Assembly (NCBI GenBank): GCA_012934845.2
Contig: WNNJ02000944.1
Coordinates: 62,001 to 126,000 of the forward strand
Direction of reading: 5' to 3'
DNA length: 64,000 nt
Source: Pomphorhynchus laevis
Taxonomy: Eukaryota; Acanthocephala; Palaeacanthocephala; Echinorhynchida; Pomphorhynchidae
A program made the position numbers and the translations under genes. The notes below the pieces were generated by a model. It was given only the letters and a program-made list of their open reading frames with translations, was not told the DNA's origin and ran no database searches. Each line of letters starts with the position of its first letter. The first letter of the stretch is position 1. Shown piece after piece: positions 9,283 to 22,700 of the stretch.

Positions 9283-12033
9283 ACGGGCTATTAACGTAAA
9301 GTTAGTCCATTTTGGTCGGATTACTAAAATCGTACACAGGAAAATGTAAAAAAGCATTAGTATTAAAATTTTGGCAATTGTACAGAAACATTAAATTATT
9401 ATTTAGAATGCTGATACACATGATTGTATAATATTTACCAATATTAAATATTACTATATTATGTTATATTATTATATTACTATATTGATGATATTATATA
9501 AGTATATATAAGTATTTTAAGTAATCCCGACTGATAACTTTATTTTTTATTTTGTTTATAATTTGATTATCATTTTGTTTATAATTCTATTATAATTTTA
9601 TTTATAATCTCACTTTAATTTTATTTATAATTTCATTTCATTTGTTACTATTTCGAAAATTTAAAATTCATAAAATTAAAATCTTATAGAATAAACTTAC
9701 TCTTTAAGTTTACATTGCGTATAATATAAGGTAAACTTTTAGTATTGAACTTTTATCGCAGACAGCTGTAGCTAATACGTCCCTTATTCTAATCTTGTTA
9801 ATACAATTTAAAATATTTTTCAAATTTCTTTTGAAAAATGACTATTTTTATTATTAAAATTTTTAAATATTAAGAAATTAAATATTTGAATTTATTTATT
9901 TCGATTTATCCGATTTTGAGTATTTTACGCCAATATAATAATTTTATTTTTATAAAAATATAATTATGGTGGCCTAGCTGTGGATATCCAGCGCGTCCTC
10001 CAGGTTGCGGATGGAGAAACGGTCCATAGATATATGGGTTAGCTGCGACATTTAAATTAAATTTCAGTAAATTTAATGTAAATAGCTGAACTATATCATA
10101 TACAGCATATATATAATTTTTGAAAAATTTACAAATTTTTATTAATAAAAAATAACGAAAACCCTAGTTTGATTATGTAAATAATCAAAACAAGAAACTG
10201 GGATATAAAAACTAGAATTTTAACGTTAATTAAAACGTTACTCGTTTGGAATAAAGCGAGCACAAGAGCGTTTTTGTATTTTTATACATTATACGATTAC
10301 AGCAAATTGACGACGTTTTTAATTTTGAGAACTTACATTTATTTTATCGTATGCATCTAACTGTCTTGATATATTTCCAGAGATTTTAGAGACGAGCCAA
10401 TGACTTATCATCCAGGAAGCATTGCGTATATACAAATGTAGACAGGTGGTGGTTGATATTGTCAATTTTGGACAGGAAATCATTTAGTTTTTTTTAAGCT
10501 TCAACATTATGATATTTCATAGACCTTTTCATTGATTTAACAATTTTAATTTGCTCTTGCTAACGTCTGGGTAATAAAAAGTACAGTTTCAAATTCTGAA
10601 ATTCGATAACTTGATTTTAATGAACTTGGAGAGTTTTATATCAAATGAAGAAATTTTAAATTACAGCCTAAAAATTAATATATTCCAAACTTTAATCTTC
10701 TGCCAAAAGAAGAAATTTAAAGAAAACTAAATAAGACAGAACAAACTATCTTATTTGCATTAAAGTAAATAAGATAAGCTACGTCCAGGCACAACAGTTG
10801 TGAAAGCAGCCAATGTGTTGCCGTTGTAATCGGTTTTTGATGTAGCTAAGGTAATCTCAATGTGCGTCGAGCTAATTAGTTCATGATTACTTTACTATTA
10901 GAAACATTAAAACAACTTTGTTCGTAAAAAACTATAGTTTGAAAAAATATAATTAACCCCACGTCCGTTATCACACATCAGCACGATCTACTAACTTAAT
11001 GATAATTCAGACGATACTATAATGACAATTTTTAAATTTATGTACAAGATGACTGAGACAATGATTTTATGGTTGCTTTTACTTCCAAGAACAACAAAGC
11101 GGATATATAATAAGATATGGTCAACTCCGTGTTTAGCATCGGACATTGAAATTGTTCATTATTCAAAACCTTTGCAGCCCTCACTGATAAACTAATTAAC
11201 TGTGGCACTGCAAGGCTTGAGTCCTGAAGTTTGACCAGTATCCTCAACATCCAATTAATTAGATGAACAGTTTTTGAACAGAATCCTTAACATCCAATTA
11301 ATCTTCCACCTCTCAAGATTTGTAGAAGACGATTCAATAATCATATCCAGCCTGATTTCAGAAGTAATTAGCAAAGATTAATGATGGCGTTGCTTAGTAA
11401 ATGAAATCTATAGGAATTGGGTAACATTTATGTTAGACCGGTAAATAAAAGCGGTAGATAAAGATGACCTTATCTTAATATCTTAATTTGCCTATATCAA
11501 AAACAACATTTGATGGATTCCTAAATACGAAGTCGAGACCATCCTGTGTGGTTTTTATGGTAATGTTTGTTTGAAAACAGTCATTAAAGTTAGTTAACTT
11601 TTAAAGTCGATAATATAGTTTTCTTGCATGTTAATTGAAGTATTTTTAATGAAACCAAGAAGATATATTTGATGAAACCAAATAGAGATAATCTCTTTTT
11701 TACGTTTATCAAAAATATGCTGCAAAAATAGTGATATTTGTCGCAAATGATGGAACATGGAGAAAATTTGATAAGGTTCGAAAGCGTATTGAATTCCACA
11801 ATCAATTAAATTTATGTTTAAAAATAAGAAATATGTTAAATAAAAAATATGTTAATTAAAAATATGTTTTCTCATCAAGAAACAGAAAATAAATTTGAAT
11901 ACTTAATCAATTTAATAATTAAACAGTATTTTTATAGTGAAAACAAAAGGCACTCTAACACAGAAAGCCGCAATTCCATATTCATTATCAAGACGATGTC
12001 CATATTTTGATTAACAAAAACTTGATATCATTC
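9283..12033. other. Intergenic AT-rich sequence; GC-rich island at 9963-10052
   Basis: No host gene is seen in 2.7 kb. The only standout is a sharply GC-richer stretch at 9963-10052 (GTGGCCTAGCTGTGGATATC, then GCGCGTCCTCCAGGTTGCGG). It looks like a fragment of something imported, but I cannot assign it. Open frames at 11038-11250 and 11590-11805 (minus) have no recognisable features. Confidence 0.45.
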
Positions 12034-12561
12034 TCAACGTCCTTCTTTATCTAAAGTTCGTCTTTGTTTCCGACTTTTCATCTCTACACCTTGACTAGCA
12101 GATGATGCACTCATATAGGGACTTATTATGTCGATCCATATAATATACACTATCCTGCATGGCACAAACATCCATACAATCCAGAAGACCGATGATATTA
12201 GAATTACTAGCAAATGACATGCAATTGTGGTTATCATGATATCTTTTAATGTTTCGGAAAATGCACCGGGCAATGTTAGATCGATAAAGTTAGGCGAAAT
12301 GTGTCCTGATGACATAATTTTAGGAGTAGCAAAATACCACATTAATGCAAACGTAACCCATGATATAATTGATGTCATTAATAGAGAACATAGACTTACT
12401 TTCGTAAATGACCATCGTGGCCAAACGTACAACACAAAAAATATAATGGCAACATCAAAAATAAGCAATCTCATATAGAAATTTATAATGTCTCGGTTAT
12501 CAGTGTAAATTTGCTTATCACTTCGAGTGTTTATTTTCTTCCGTGTCGATTTATCAGCCAT
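12034..12561 (-). CDS. TMEM208: TMEM208, ER membrane protein targeting factor
   Basis: TMEM208 (SND2 in yeast) acts in the endoplasmic reticulum membrane in the SRP-independent route for inserting membrane proteins. The ATG at 12561 gives 175 residues; the vertebrate protein has about 173. The frame is open a little further upstream, but the MADKSTRKK start matches the family layout. Family landmarks are KQIYTDNRDIINFYMRLL at the N-terminus, paired hydrophobic segments near residues 32-70, the ETLKDIMITT block, another hydrophobic stretch, and the FVPCRIVYIIWIDIISPY motif before a basic tail (KSRKQRR). No intron is seen. A TTTTCAG acceptor lies 12 bases upstream of the ATG. Confidence 0.92.
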   Translation of the reverse strand: MADKSTRKKINTRSDKQIYTDNRDIINFYMRLLIFDVAIIFFVLYVWPRWSFTKVSLCSLLMTSIISWVTFALMWYFATPKIMSSGHISPNFIDLTLPGAFSETLKDIMITTIACHLLVILISSVFWIVWMFVPCRIVYIIWIDIISPYMSASSASQGVEMKSRKQRRTLDKEGR

Positions 12562-12572
12562 TTCGAATAAAT

Positions 12573-12585
12573 CTGAAAATAAACG
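12573..12585 (-). promoter_or_regulatory. Splice or trans-splice acceptor before TMEM208
   Basis: On the minus strand the sequence reads TTTATTTTCAG, then ATTTATTCGAA, then ATG. The acceptor is strong, and no coding exon is needed upstream because the protein is already complete. It fits a 5'UTR intron or a spliced-leader addition site. Confidence 0.5.
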
Positions 12586-13749
12586 ATTGACATAGCAAAA
12601 TGGCAGTTGTTTAAAAAAATAAATCAAACTATTTTGTTTAAAGAAAAAAAATAGTTTATTGTTTTAAATCTTAACTTTAAATTTTAATAATTAGAGATAT
12701 AATTAAAAATAAAAATAGTAAATACACGTTTACAGTAGTTGTTTAATCAATGAGTAGCAGTCAATATAATTAATTATAATTAAATTGATTCAATAGTTAA
12801 ATTTTAGCGATAACTATCACTTTATAAATTGTTGCTCATAATACGGTCGACTTTATATGTACATACAATTTACATAACATCATTCAATGGTATGTTTTCA
12901 ATGAAAAATCATGTCAGTCATGTTTTGATTAAAAAATAATATTTGGAAGGATCATGATAATATTAAAACAATACCGGGTATTTAATATAATGGAAACCTC
13001 AATAATTCTAATGTAGACGTGTTTATAAACAAAGGCATCAGAAAACAAAAACAGCATGTCATAAGTAAAGATCATTATGAACCGTGATTTATCTATTTGA
13101 TCTATAAGTCAACATTTTACCTACAGCAGTAGAGAAATAATTTATATAGAAAAGTGTGTATAATGCTCACAATCAATACTGATGTATGGTGTATCATACA
13201 ACATTTATTAACTAACATATATCATGTATTACTAACATATTATGGTGTATCGTACATCAGTGGTATATGATATCAAACTAAAATAAAACAAAAATAGCGA
13301 TTGCGTTGTCAAACAACACAGGAAACAGATATTCGTTTTGCGGCATAGTTTGAAAGTAAAGTTAAATAGAAAATAAATAGTGTTAATTGGATTTTCATAA
13401 AAGCTAAAAACGTGTCTAGGGAGTGAACAAGAAGCAATAATAAAACCGAAATGTTAAAAATAAGTAAGTGGGAAAATAAATTTAAAATATTTTGAACGGT
13501 CGATTTATGTGTTGTTAAAATATCACAAAATGAATAGGAGAGTTAATAAAGGGCTAAAATACAAATATGATGGATATTCTAAAAACGGAAACTACAAGCG
13601 TTTTAATACAAAGAGATAAAAATACTTCAATTAATATTTCAAAAAATAAAAATTTAGAAAAAACATTTTGTTCATTTAAATGGGAAAATAAAGTTAATGT
13701 TTTACTATTCCGTTAAATAGATACCTTGTTTGATTAACAAAAGTAGTCT
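12586..13749. other. Intergenic AT-rich sequence
   Basis: No gene, RNA or element was recognised. Short local repeats of the type ATGGTGTATC and TAACATAT occur near 13185-13265. Confidence 0.45.
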
Positions 13750-14115
13750 CTGGGGCACTTGGACTATCTCGGAATTAGTCTTCTTTTCTAGAGGACGTCA
13801 CCTAGAGCAAAGGCTAAAGTTTCTTAAGCGCTTCGTCCCTCGTTTACCAAGCATAGTCCGCCTCGATTGAACCAGGGGGTGAGAGACTTCGGGTGGTTCA
13901 GTCGAAGAGCGGCGTGTTGGATTGGCTGGAGGGCTCAGATCTAACCGGACCTGAGGCCATAAATTAAAGGATAAAACAGAACGAAATACGACGTATATAT
14001 GACACATCTTATTTTTCTTCTTTTATTTTTAATGACACTTATATCCTCATGTACTAATTTTGTTTAAGAAAATCTTTATTTATTAACAAAAGTATTTAAT
14101 AAAAATAAAAAGAAA
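13750..14115 (+). mobile_element. 3' end of LINE family F
   Basis: This matches 41660-41890 closely (GGGGCACTTGGACTATCTCG, then GTGGTTCAG, then GGACCTGAGGCCATA). It therefore holds only the end of the ORF2 region and the 3'UTR of the F family, with an A-rich tail near 14100. It is a heavily 5'-truncated insertion. The minus-strand open frame over 13798-14007 is a shadow. Confidence 0.75.
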
Positions 14116-14319
14116 AAATTATTAATAAAGATAAGGAATGCCACCAAATTAAGAAACTATTTTATTTTTCTTTAAATATTTGTTTTTGATCGAAAAAGTT
14201 CAATTAAAATAATTTCAATCAAAAACAAATATTTAAAATTTAAACAAATAGCAGAAAAGCAGCATTTAATCTATCTTAAAATTCAATATTTTGTAGTCGC
14301 TAAGACACATTCTTATCGA

Positions 14320-14960
14320 TGATTGTTTTACAAGCCTCAACTTTATAGAAAAACCCATAGTTTTTCAAATACAAATACATACGATTTTAGTACTCTTTAT
14401 ACAAATCTAGATTTAGTAGATATTAAAGAAGCGTTAGTAAAATTAATTAATCTTATATTCGGAAAAAGATATACATATATATGTTATAATAATTATAACG
14501 CCTATCTAACAAAAATTAAACCATCAAATAAATATAAATATATGGATAAAATTGAATTAATAGAATCCTTAAATATTTTGATAAATCAAAATTATTTAAA
14601 AGTAGGGACATCTATATTTAGACAAGTAAAAGGTGTTCCAATGGGTGGTAATAGTAGCCCAATTATAGCTGACTTGTTTTTAAGCTTTATAGAATATGAA
14701 TTTGTTCATAACTGTGTAAAAACTAAATCTAAACAATATAAATATATGAAATATATGTTTCGATACATTGATGATATATGTGTATTTAATTCTAATAATT
14801 TTTATTCAATTAGTGAGCACATTTATCCAGAAAGCCTTATTCTTAACAAAACCAATATAAATGATAAAGAAGGTGTATATCTAGATATGAACATTGAATT
14901 AACATCAATTAAAACTACTTTTAAGTTATATTGTAAAGATTGTATATTTGAATTTTAAAT
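14320..14960 (+). mobile_element. Penelope-like RT fragment, longest open copy
   Basis: The longest continuous RT of the family, about 211 codons from 14323. It shows TYDFSTLYTNLDL (the first catalytic Asp region), KGVPMGGNSSPIIADLFLS, and FRYIDDICVFN with the YIDD catalytic pair. It ends before the C-terminal block present in other copies. No GIY-YIG endonuclease domain is seen on either side, so the autonomous element is not represented whole. Confidence 0.8.
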
Positions 14961-14964
14961 TTTA

Positions 14965-15250
14965 TGGTTTGATAATAAATAATATACTTTATATCAAAAT
15001 AAGATACTAGATAATCAAATTTCATAAGAGGAAATAAGTCATTAGCATGTATTTAGCACCGCTGCTATGCTAGCTCGAGGAATATGGCCGAAACCTGACA
15101 GCATAGCATTTTCTCCTGATTATCTCTAATCCCTATTTTGATAAGGATTAGAGATAATAATCGATAATAATTGATTAATATTAATCCTTATAATTAGTCA
15201 ATATTTATTATTTATTATCTTTATTAGTCAATCCATAAAAATTGATTTTT
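14965..15250 (+). repeat. Penelope-like 3'-terminal module
   Basis: It begins with TTTGATAATAAATAATATAC and holds the hairpin arms CTGCTATG and CATAGCAT around GGCCGAAACC, then CTCCTGATTATCTC and TTAGTCAAT. It is a diverged copy of the module at 27.35-27.73 kb. Confidence 0.7.
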
Positions 15251-16627
15251 ATTTTAAATTGTCACTTCATATAATTCTTTTCAATAAATTATATATTGTA
15301 CAAAATACGAAGATTATACTAGCTATTTTTTAATTTGGTTTTAAATAATATTATTGAAAACTGTATCGTCTAATTTAAAAAATAATAAATAAAATCTGAA
15401 ATTATTATCAACAGCGATTATCAATTGAGTTATACTCTACATTTACATATTTATGTTGCATTAAATTCGTTTAATTATAAACAAAACAAATATATTTTAC
15501 AAAAATAAATATTATTCATTTATAAATATTATAAATAAATGAATATATATACAATTGTACCCAAATATAACGAAATAAAAAATATTTTGATACAAAACTA
15601 TGTTAATATGTTAAGGAATTAATTAATGTAAAATGATGTTTGTTGCTATTAAGACAAATAATGATAAATAGAATATAGACTTCTCAAAAGATGCTAAGTT
15701 ATGCATGCTGTAAATGATCTGTTGCAACATCGAATTCTTAGAATATTTTATGTTCCAACATAAATGCTGAAGTCAAATGATAAATTGTTAAATTTATTTT
15801 CTTAAATTTATGTAAAATGAGTAAATAAAATTTAGTATAAATTTTATAACTGTAAACCAATAATGACAATTGGTGTCATATATTGTCACATGATATTAGT
15901 ATATTTACCGATTTACATTATCTTTTTATATATTTAAAATAAATGTTTATTTATTTATTCATGTTTATTCATGTAAATAATATTTATTGTATAAATACAT
16001 TATTTTCAATAATCTAAATACCTTATTTTTAATCTTATAATTCAAAATTTAGAAATGTAGATATAATTTTATAAAATCATGTTATTGCTCGGTGTCACAA
16101 ATTAATAAAATGGCAATCACAAGGATTAAGTAATCAACAATGCAGTATTTTATCGTTAATATTAAGATAAATTTAACGCATTTGAATAAGACATTTAATT
16201 AATAAATAATCAGGAAGAATACAGCATTTAAGCCGTATACAATATGATAGGAACCAAGCAGTTATACTCAATACGGATAGGAATTCAAATAAACTGAATT
16301 AGATTTTAAAGATAAGAACTAAAGAATGTATAATATATGAAAATGCATTTAAATATAAAAAAAATCTATATAATAATATAAAAATATAATTTGTTTTTAA
16401 AATTGAATTTATAAGTAAAGAGGTTATCATTTTTTAAGTTTTAAAATAATAAACAGCTATTACAAATTTGTAGTAAAAACCTGTAAAATTTAAAAAACGG
16501 TAGGAGTTGTATATTAAATTTATATTCACAATATTAAATAAAACAAATACAATTTACTATAATTACAAATAGGAGTATATAACGATGGGATTATTTTTTG
16601 GGAAAATAAATATGCAAATAATAAATA
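15251..16627. other. Intergenic AT-rich sequence downstream of COG6
   Basis: No coding or RNA feature is recognised. It is the 3' flank of COG6, whose stop codon is at 16628. AATAAA-like signals are abundant and uninformative at this composition. Confidence 0.45.
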
Positions 16628-16790
16628 TCATGAAATCAGAGCAGCGCTAGTTAATGCATTTCTCAATTGATCAGTATCGACTAATCTTGAATCAGAACGT
16701 TGATCTTTCGGTAAATATGTTTCGAGCCATTGCAGTATATCTTCATAGGTGTTAATAACACTGTCAATGCTTTTGTCCATGACGATATTA
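16628..16790 (-). CDS. COG6: COG6 exon 12 and stop
   Basis: It is entered after CTACCTTTAG in phase 2 and encodes NIVMDKSIDSVINTYEDILQ and onward to TSAALIS, then stop. It matches the human C-terminus (VKQSTELVCRAYGEVYAAV to the VQTLLS end). It is separated from exon 11 by a 1.55 kb intron that holds a Penelope-like fragment. Confidence 0.85.
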
Positions 16791-19700
16791 CTAAAGGTAG
16801 AAGAGAGCTGACAGTTAATTGAATTTATATAAAATTCAAATTTAAAACATTTCGAAATGGATTTGTCAGATATAAAATTAAAGAACACCGTTAAAACTCA
16901 AAGTAGTTTATAATTAACAAATCAAATAAAATTATTATTAATTTATACTGTAAAGATGACATATTTAAATTTACAAGAAACATATTTTTGCATGAGCATT
17001 CATGCATACCATATAATATAAAATATAATACATTAAATAATGAAATTTTAAGAATTGCAACAATATGTAATGATATTGGCTTTCTTCAAAATCATTTAAA
17101 TAATTTAATAGATACATATTTTAAACTAGGTTACTATAAAAATAACATCAAGCAGAAAATAGTAAAATATAACACAATATCATTAAAAATAAATTTAAAA
17201 TCTTAAGCGAATTTTTTTATGGATAGATAATAATAATATACCTTGTATTAGAATAAGATACTAGACAATCACATTTTATTAGAGGAAATACGTCATTAGC
17301 ATGCATTTGTCATTGCTGCTATGTCGAAGAATAGCAGACAAAAACTGATAACATAGCAGCTCCTTCTGATGATGTTTAATCTCTATTCTGATATTTCGTC
17401 TGTTATTTATTAGAAAGTTTATAAAAGTTATTTTTATTTTAAATTTTAAAAATTTTTATAGTTATATAAAATTGATTATTATACAGATGGTATAAAATCT
17501 TGTATAATTATTTATTTTTAATAATTTAATATTCTAGAATTTTCAATTAATAAATGACTGTAACATTATTTTCATTTATTCTATCAAAATTAAGGTTTTT
17601 GCAATTGCATACAGTTTCTAGAACGTTTCTAGTATCATCATTACATTTCGCTTTCAATTCTTTATTATAAAACTGATGATTGTAACAATTTATACCTAAA
17701 TAAATAATAGGAATTTAATAGGAATTTATTTACTTAAGTCTAAATTCACAAATCTAAATATATATTTGCTCAAATCTATAGCATATGAAATTCTATGTAA
17801 ATAGTATTGATAATAAAATCCTTTTTACTGCAAATATAAAATTATTTATTAATAACAATACATAAAAACTTGTTATTTTATTTAATTAATAAAAATTAAT
17901 TTAAAATTGATTTATTAATAATAAAAAATTATATTTTTATCAAAATTAATTTTTATTTATTTTTTTAGAAAAAAATTTTCATCGAAAGTTTAATAAAGTT
18001 TCCTATTTTCATTGAATACAATTTATAATTTTTAAATTATTATTCTTATTTATCATTATTATTAATAATGAACAAAGTAAATTAATAACATAAATTGAAT
18101 AACTTTAATAGAATTAATTTAAAATTTATTATATAATAATTATGTTTGATTATTTATTAAATATAAATGTATAATATGCTAAATTTTAAAAATGTTCGTA
18201 TTTTTGTAGTGAAATGATATCTTATTTGAATATAAACACATTTATATTCACATGCCGGCTATTATCAAGACAGCAATCACCGTTGCTGTCCGTGACCCGC
18301 TTCAGCATGTATGGCAAAATGAGTAATATGGTAAAAGGTATTTACATCATTTTTACATCTTTAATCAACAAACATTGACCAAGTAACGGTACGGGATGTT
18401 TTGCACTGATAAACGATTGTATTCTAGCCTAAACACGTTTAGAATCAATATACAAAGCAAAAAGTCAAGATAGTTACAGTTGCTAGATTCAGACTAGAGT
18501 AAACACTGTCTTTTGAAATGTCTTTATTGGCTCGAGCATCATTAATTGCTTTTAGTGATAAATATTCCATCAGATAGTTGCCTTGATCTAAAATTAGAGA
18601 TTCTATCAGAGCTGCAATCTAAACTTAAAATTTGAAAAATTTATCAAACGATATTTTCAACCTGAGCCTCAATTCGTTCCATTGCTTCGGCATTTAACAA
18701 ATCTTGCATATATAATTTGACTGACTCCAAACAATTTAAGCTTAAGACAGTTGATTCAGTCCTAGGGAAATGATGAGCTTGCATACTGCATGCGTCGACA
18801 AGCAAATGTAGAAATATGTTACAGTCGATTGAGGCTGTACGGCAAGCTTCACGAATAATTTCGTTTGCGCGGATAAATGATTGTGTCGGTTGTAAGCGAC
18901 GATTACCAAGAAACGTCGGAGGAACGTCATTTACCAATTTGAGGGCATTTGAATGCACACAATTTACAAGTAAAGATTTAGCCAATTCAGACAGTTGCTC
19001 AAATATCTTTGAAATACGCATAGTATTAGTACGAACAACGCGATTAAGATCTTTACAAAAGCTCTCAAGTAATCTGGTCGCGCACTGCAGCAGATTAAGA
19101 TCTTCACCAGCAACGAGAAGACTGGATTCAAACCTGTCCTTGACTATTTCACATCCGTTAGTCATTACAATGTCAAGTAACTTGTTGCATTCCTTATCGG
19201 GAAAGTATATTCCAAGTAAACTTTGCTGGTAAATACACTCTTCATGTAACCAATTCAGTAGAATAGTTAAATAAAGTGGAAAGTCGTATTTTACTGTATC
19301 TAACGGTTGATCTCCTTCTGTAAACAGGCTTAATAGCCCACGGGTGAAAACTTTACTACGCGACGATACGAATTCATCAACAATGTTGCTAAATAATTAA
19401 ATTTTGTTAAATAATTATGTCTTGAATAAGAATTTAAAGTTATTTTAAAGATTATGCATTGACCTCCTATTTATTTTAATAATTAATTTTAATTCTAAAA
19501 AAATTATTTGAAAAAAATATTATTTTAAAAGGGAATTTTTTCTTTCTAAATGTATAAGGCTCTCCAAATAGCAATCGATTTGAATTAATCCCATATATAA
19601 ATGTATTTAATATAAATTCTTTAAAATATATAGAATTTGTAAGATACACGAATCAAAATCACTCTCTTCTTTCAAGATGTATTTTCAATTTTTTAATTTA

Positions 19701-22700
19701 GAAATTTTCAAAGGTTAATTAATTACATAAATACAAATAAATTACAATAACAAATTAGTCATCATTAGTTTCCTTATCTTAAGTTGATATGCCTTTCAAT
19801 GATATGCTATCATTGGAATTTTATGACTATTTTATTCTGCACGTTACTTTAATCCTATCTATAAGCCAACAGCAGTACGCTATATTTAAGTATTGATGGA
19901 CCTCATCAGCTACTGATCGAATACCTACGTTTCATGTTTCGGTTCTTTCAACGTTGGTTGACGATCACTTGACTCATCTGCTTTTGTTGACAATTAGATT
20001 TAATGAAAGACTTTTCTTATTACGTTTTGCGAATTTAATTGAAATCATTTATGATCTCAAATTAAATAAGCGTTGGTAGGGAAGGTGTTATCTTCAATTT
20101 GAAAACCTACATATGTTTGAAATTTATTGCCATTGTCAAACTAGTCATCTATAGTTTGTTTCCTAATTTTAAGTTGATATACCTGTACAGCCATTGTTAC
20201 AATTGAAGTTTTGATGACTATTTTTATTACGCACACTGTTTCGATTCTATCTATAATGATTCCAATTATATTCGCATAATTTAAGACGAAAGTCTTACAT
20301 TAAATCTAAATGTCACTAATAGTGCAGTAATTGTTATTCGAATTATATGTTCTATATGCTTCTATAACAGTTATTTTGATTAATAATTTTATTATTAATT
20401 TCAATAGATTATGTTTACATTACTATTATTTGCATAATAATTTACTTAACAGAATATATACACATTTATAATTTATATATTACTTTAAATATAGCTAAAC
20501 AATTAAATATATTAGATTATAATATTAAGGTTAAGTGCGTTAGATTATTTACTATCGTTTATATAATAAATGATTCTTAAATAATAATTATTTTTGAATA
20601 TTTTCTTTATTTCAAGAAGTTTTAGGCCATTAGGATTTATATTAAGTAAATATAATATATAATTTATATTGGCAGATAACTGTTGATTTAATAATATTAA
20701 AAAATATTTTATAATTTTATTTGAATATTTTACATTTTAGCTAGAATTTTTGTTATATAATTTACTAATGGCTATAAAACTCATTTATATAAAGATCAAT
20801 TAATTAGCGAAAATTATAACAAGTATCTATCAAATATCGATTTTTAAAGATATCATATTCAAATAACATAAAATTTATTTGATTCCTATTGAATAAAATC
20901 AAATCAGCAAAAATAATTGACTATAAATGATTAATTTTAAATGTATGACGAAACAATACCTCCCAAGTTGAGGATCTGTTTCAATTATTCTAAGCACTCG
21001 TTGTAAGATAACTGTGCTCGAAGATTTAGAACTCTCCAACAAATGAAATTGATCTACAGAAATACATAGTGATAAAAAATTTACTTTTCCACTTTACATA
21101 TACCAGATGCCCATTTAAACATATTCTCTAAAAGTGTTCTTCGATACTCCGTCATTTGTTTAATAATATCATTTCTAAATTTTAAATAAAATAAATGTTA
21201 CCAATAAATTTAATAATAAATTGTAAAATTTATATTTAAATTTAAAAATAAAAGCAAAATATTTAATAAAATAATATATTTGTTATTAACATTTATTTTA
21301 AAATAATGCTATATTTGTTTCGACAAAAAAATTAAAATATAAGACAATATTTAAAACAAAATATGTCACTTTTATAAAAATTACATTTAAAAAGTTTAAA
21401 TTTGTATTTAATTTATTGAATTCAATAAGTTTTGAAAATATTTATCAAATGATAAAACATATTACTTAAATTAGCATCGTCAATTTTAAATGATTTTTAC
21501 ATTATTATATGATTTAATTATTTAGTTTCAATTTTAAAGATGAGCATCAAAGAAATTTACAAATCCTCTTTGATGAGAGATTTGCAAGAGGAAATTGCAA
21601 CAAAATATTAGAATTCATAAAATTTTTACCAAAACATCTACAACTTCGAAAGAAATCAAACTACGAATGAAAATCTTATATGACTGTCTTTCAATTTAAA
21701 TACATATAATGTAAAATGAAATTGATTAAACTGTCTTTCAATTTAAATAATGTAAAATGAAATTGATTAAGTAAACTGATGATAGACATTCAATTCTCTA
21801 ATTATAAAAATAATTACGTATTAGCTAAATTCATAACGTATGAACTATCGAAAAAGTATATTAACTATGCCCGTTAAACTGTCAGTAAATAAAAATAATA
21901 CAAAAATGATCATTATTGATATCGCATAAATTGAATGTGCGAGAAAATGTTTGGTAAACAAGTAAATGACCTAAAATCTACATTTAAAGGCGAGTAATAA
22001 TTCATATCATAATAATTATCACATAACAAAGTTTCGATTTAAAGCATCCAAGTGAATTCATTTTCACACAAACAATTTTTAATTATTTTAAAGATTTGTT
22101 TCTTACTAATGTTTGATTCAAAAGAAAACCAAAAAACGATAGTATAAACATGCTGATATAAATAACTAATAGCTGTCAAGTCAGAGTCGATAATGATGAC
22201 ATGCTTTCGAAATATCCTTCTTTTGATATTATAAATCTAATATTATTCAATTAGAATATACTAATTTTTTACTAATTATCGATAAATGGTGTGAGAAGAT
22301 AAAAAAAACTTACAAAATGATATTAGAGTCGATAGTATCAAATATGACAAAAATGTTACTTGACGAGGCTATAAAATCTAAGATATCAGTGCAATCCAAT
22401 CATTCAAATTATTCATTTGAAATACATATAAATAATATGCAATCACGTAATTTCACATTTAATTAAAAGTTAATAAAAATTATATATTCTTACTCTGTTA
22501 ACTAAATTGTTTCATTATCAATAACCTGACCTTAGAACTTCATTCTTTTGACCGTAAAGAGAATTGCAATTTTCCATAATTTCATTAATTCGAATAAACA
22601 AATTTATTGACTTCTAAACAAAACTTTATACTTTTCAAGTTAAAAAATAATAATCAATAATTATACAAAACTATTAAATAATATCGATTCAAAAATATTT

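Noticed and set aside
13798-14007. A minus-strand ORF of 69 codons
   Set aside because: It is the antisense of the LINE F 3' end, and the same shadow occurs at 41634-41915.
14320-14960. Retroviral, LTR-element or virus-derived polymerase
   Set aside because: The RT lacks an adjacent protease, RNase H or integrase, has no long terminal repeats, and its blocks (FSTLYTN, PMGGNSSP, YIDD) fit Penelope-like elements. No capsid or envelope gene was seen in the window.
22181-22260. A second candidate for COG6 exon 5 (minus strand reading SKEGYFESMSSLSTLT then stop)
   Set aside because: It resembles the FFKALGRV region only loosely, runs into a stop quickly, and lies on the wrong side of the phase-matched exon 6 candidate.
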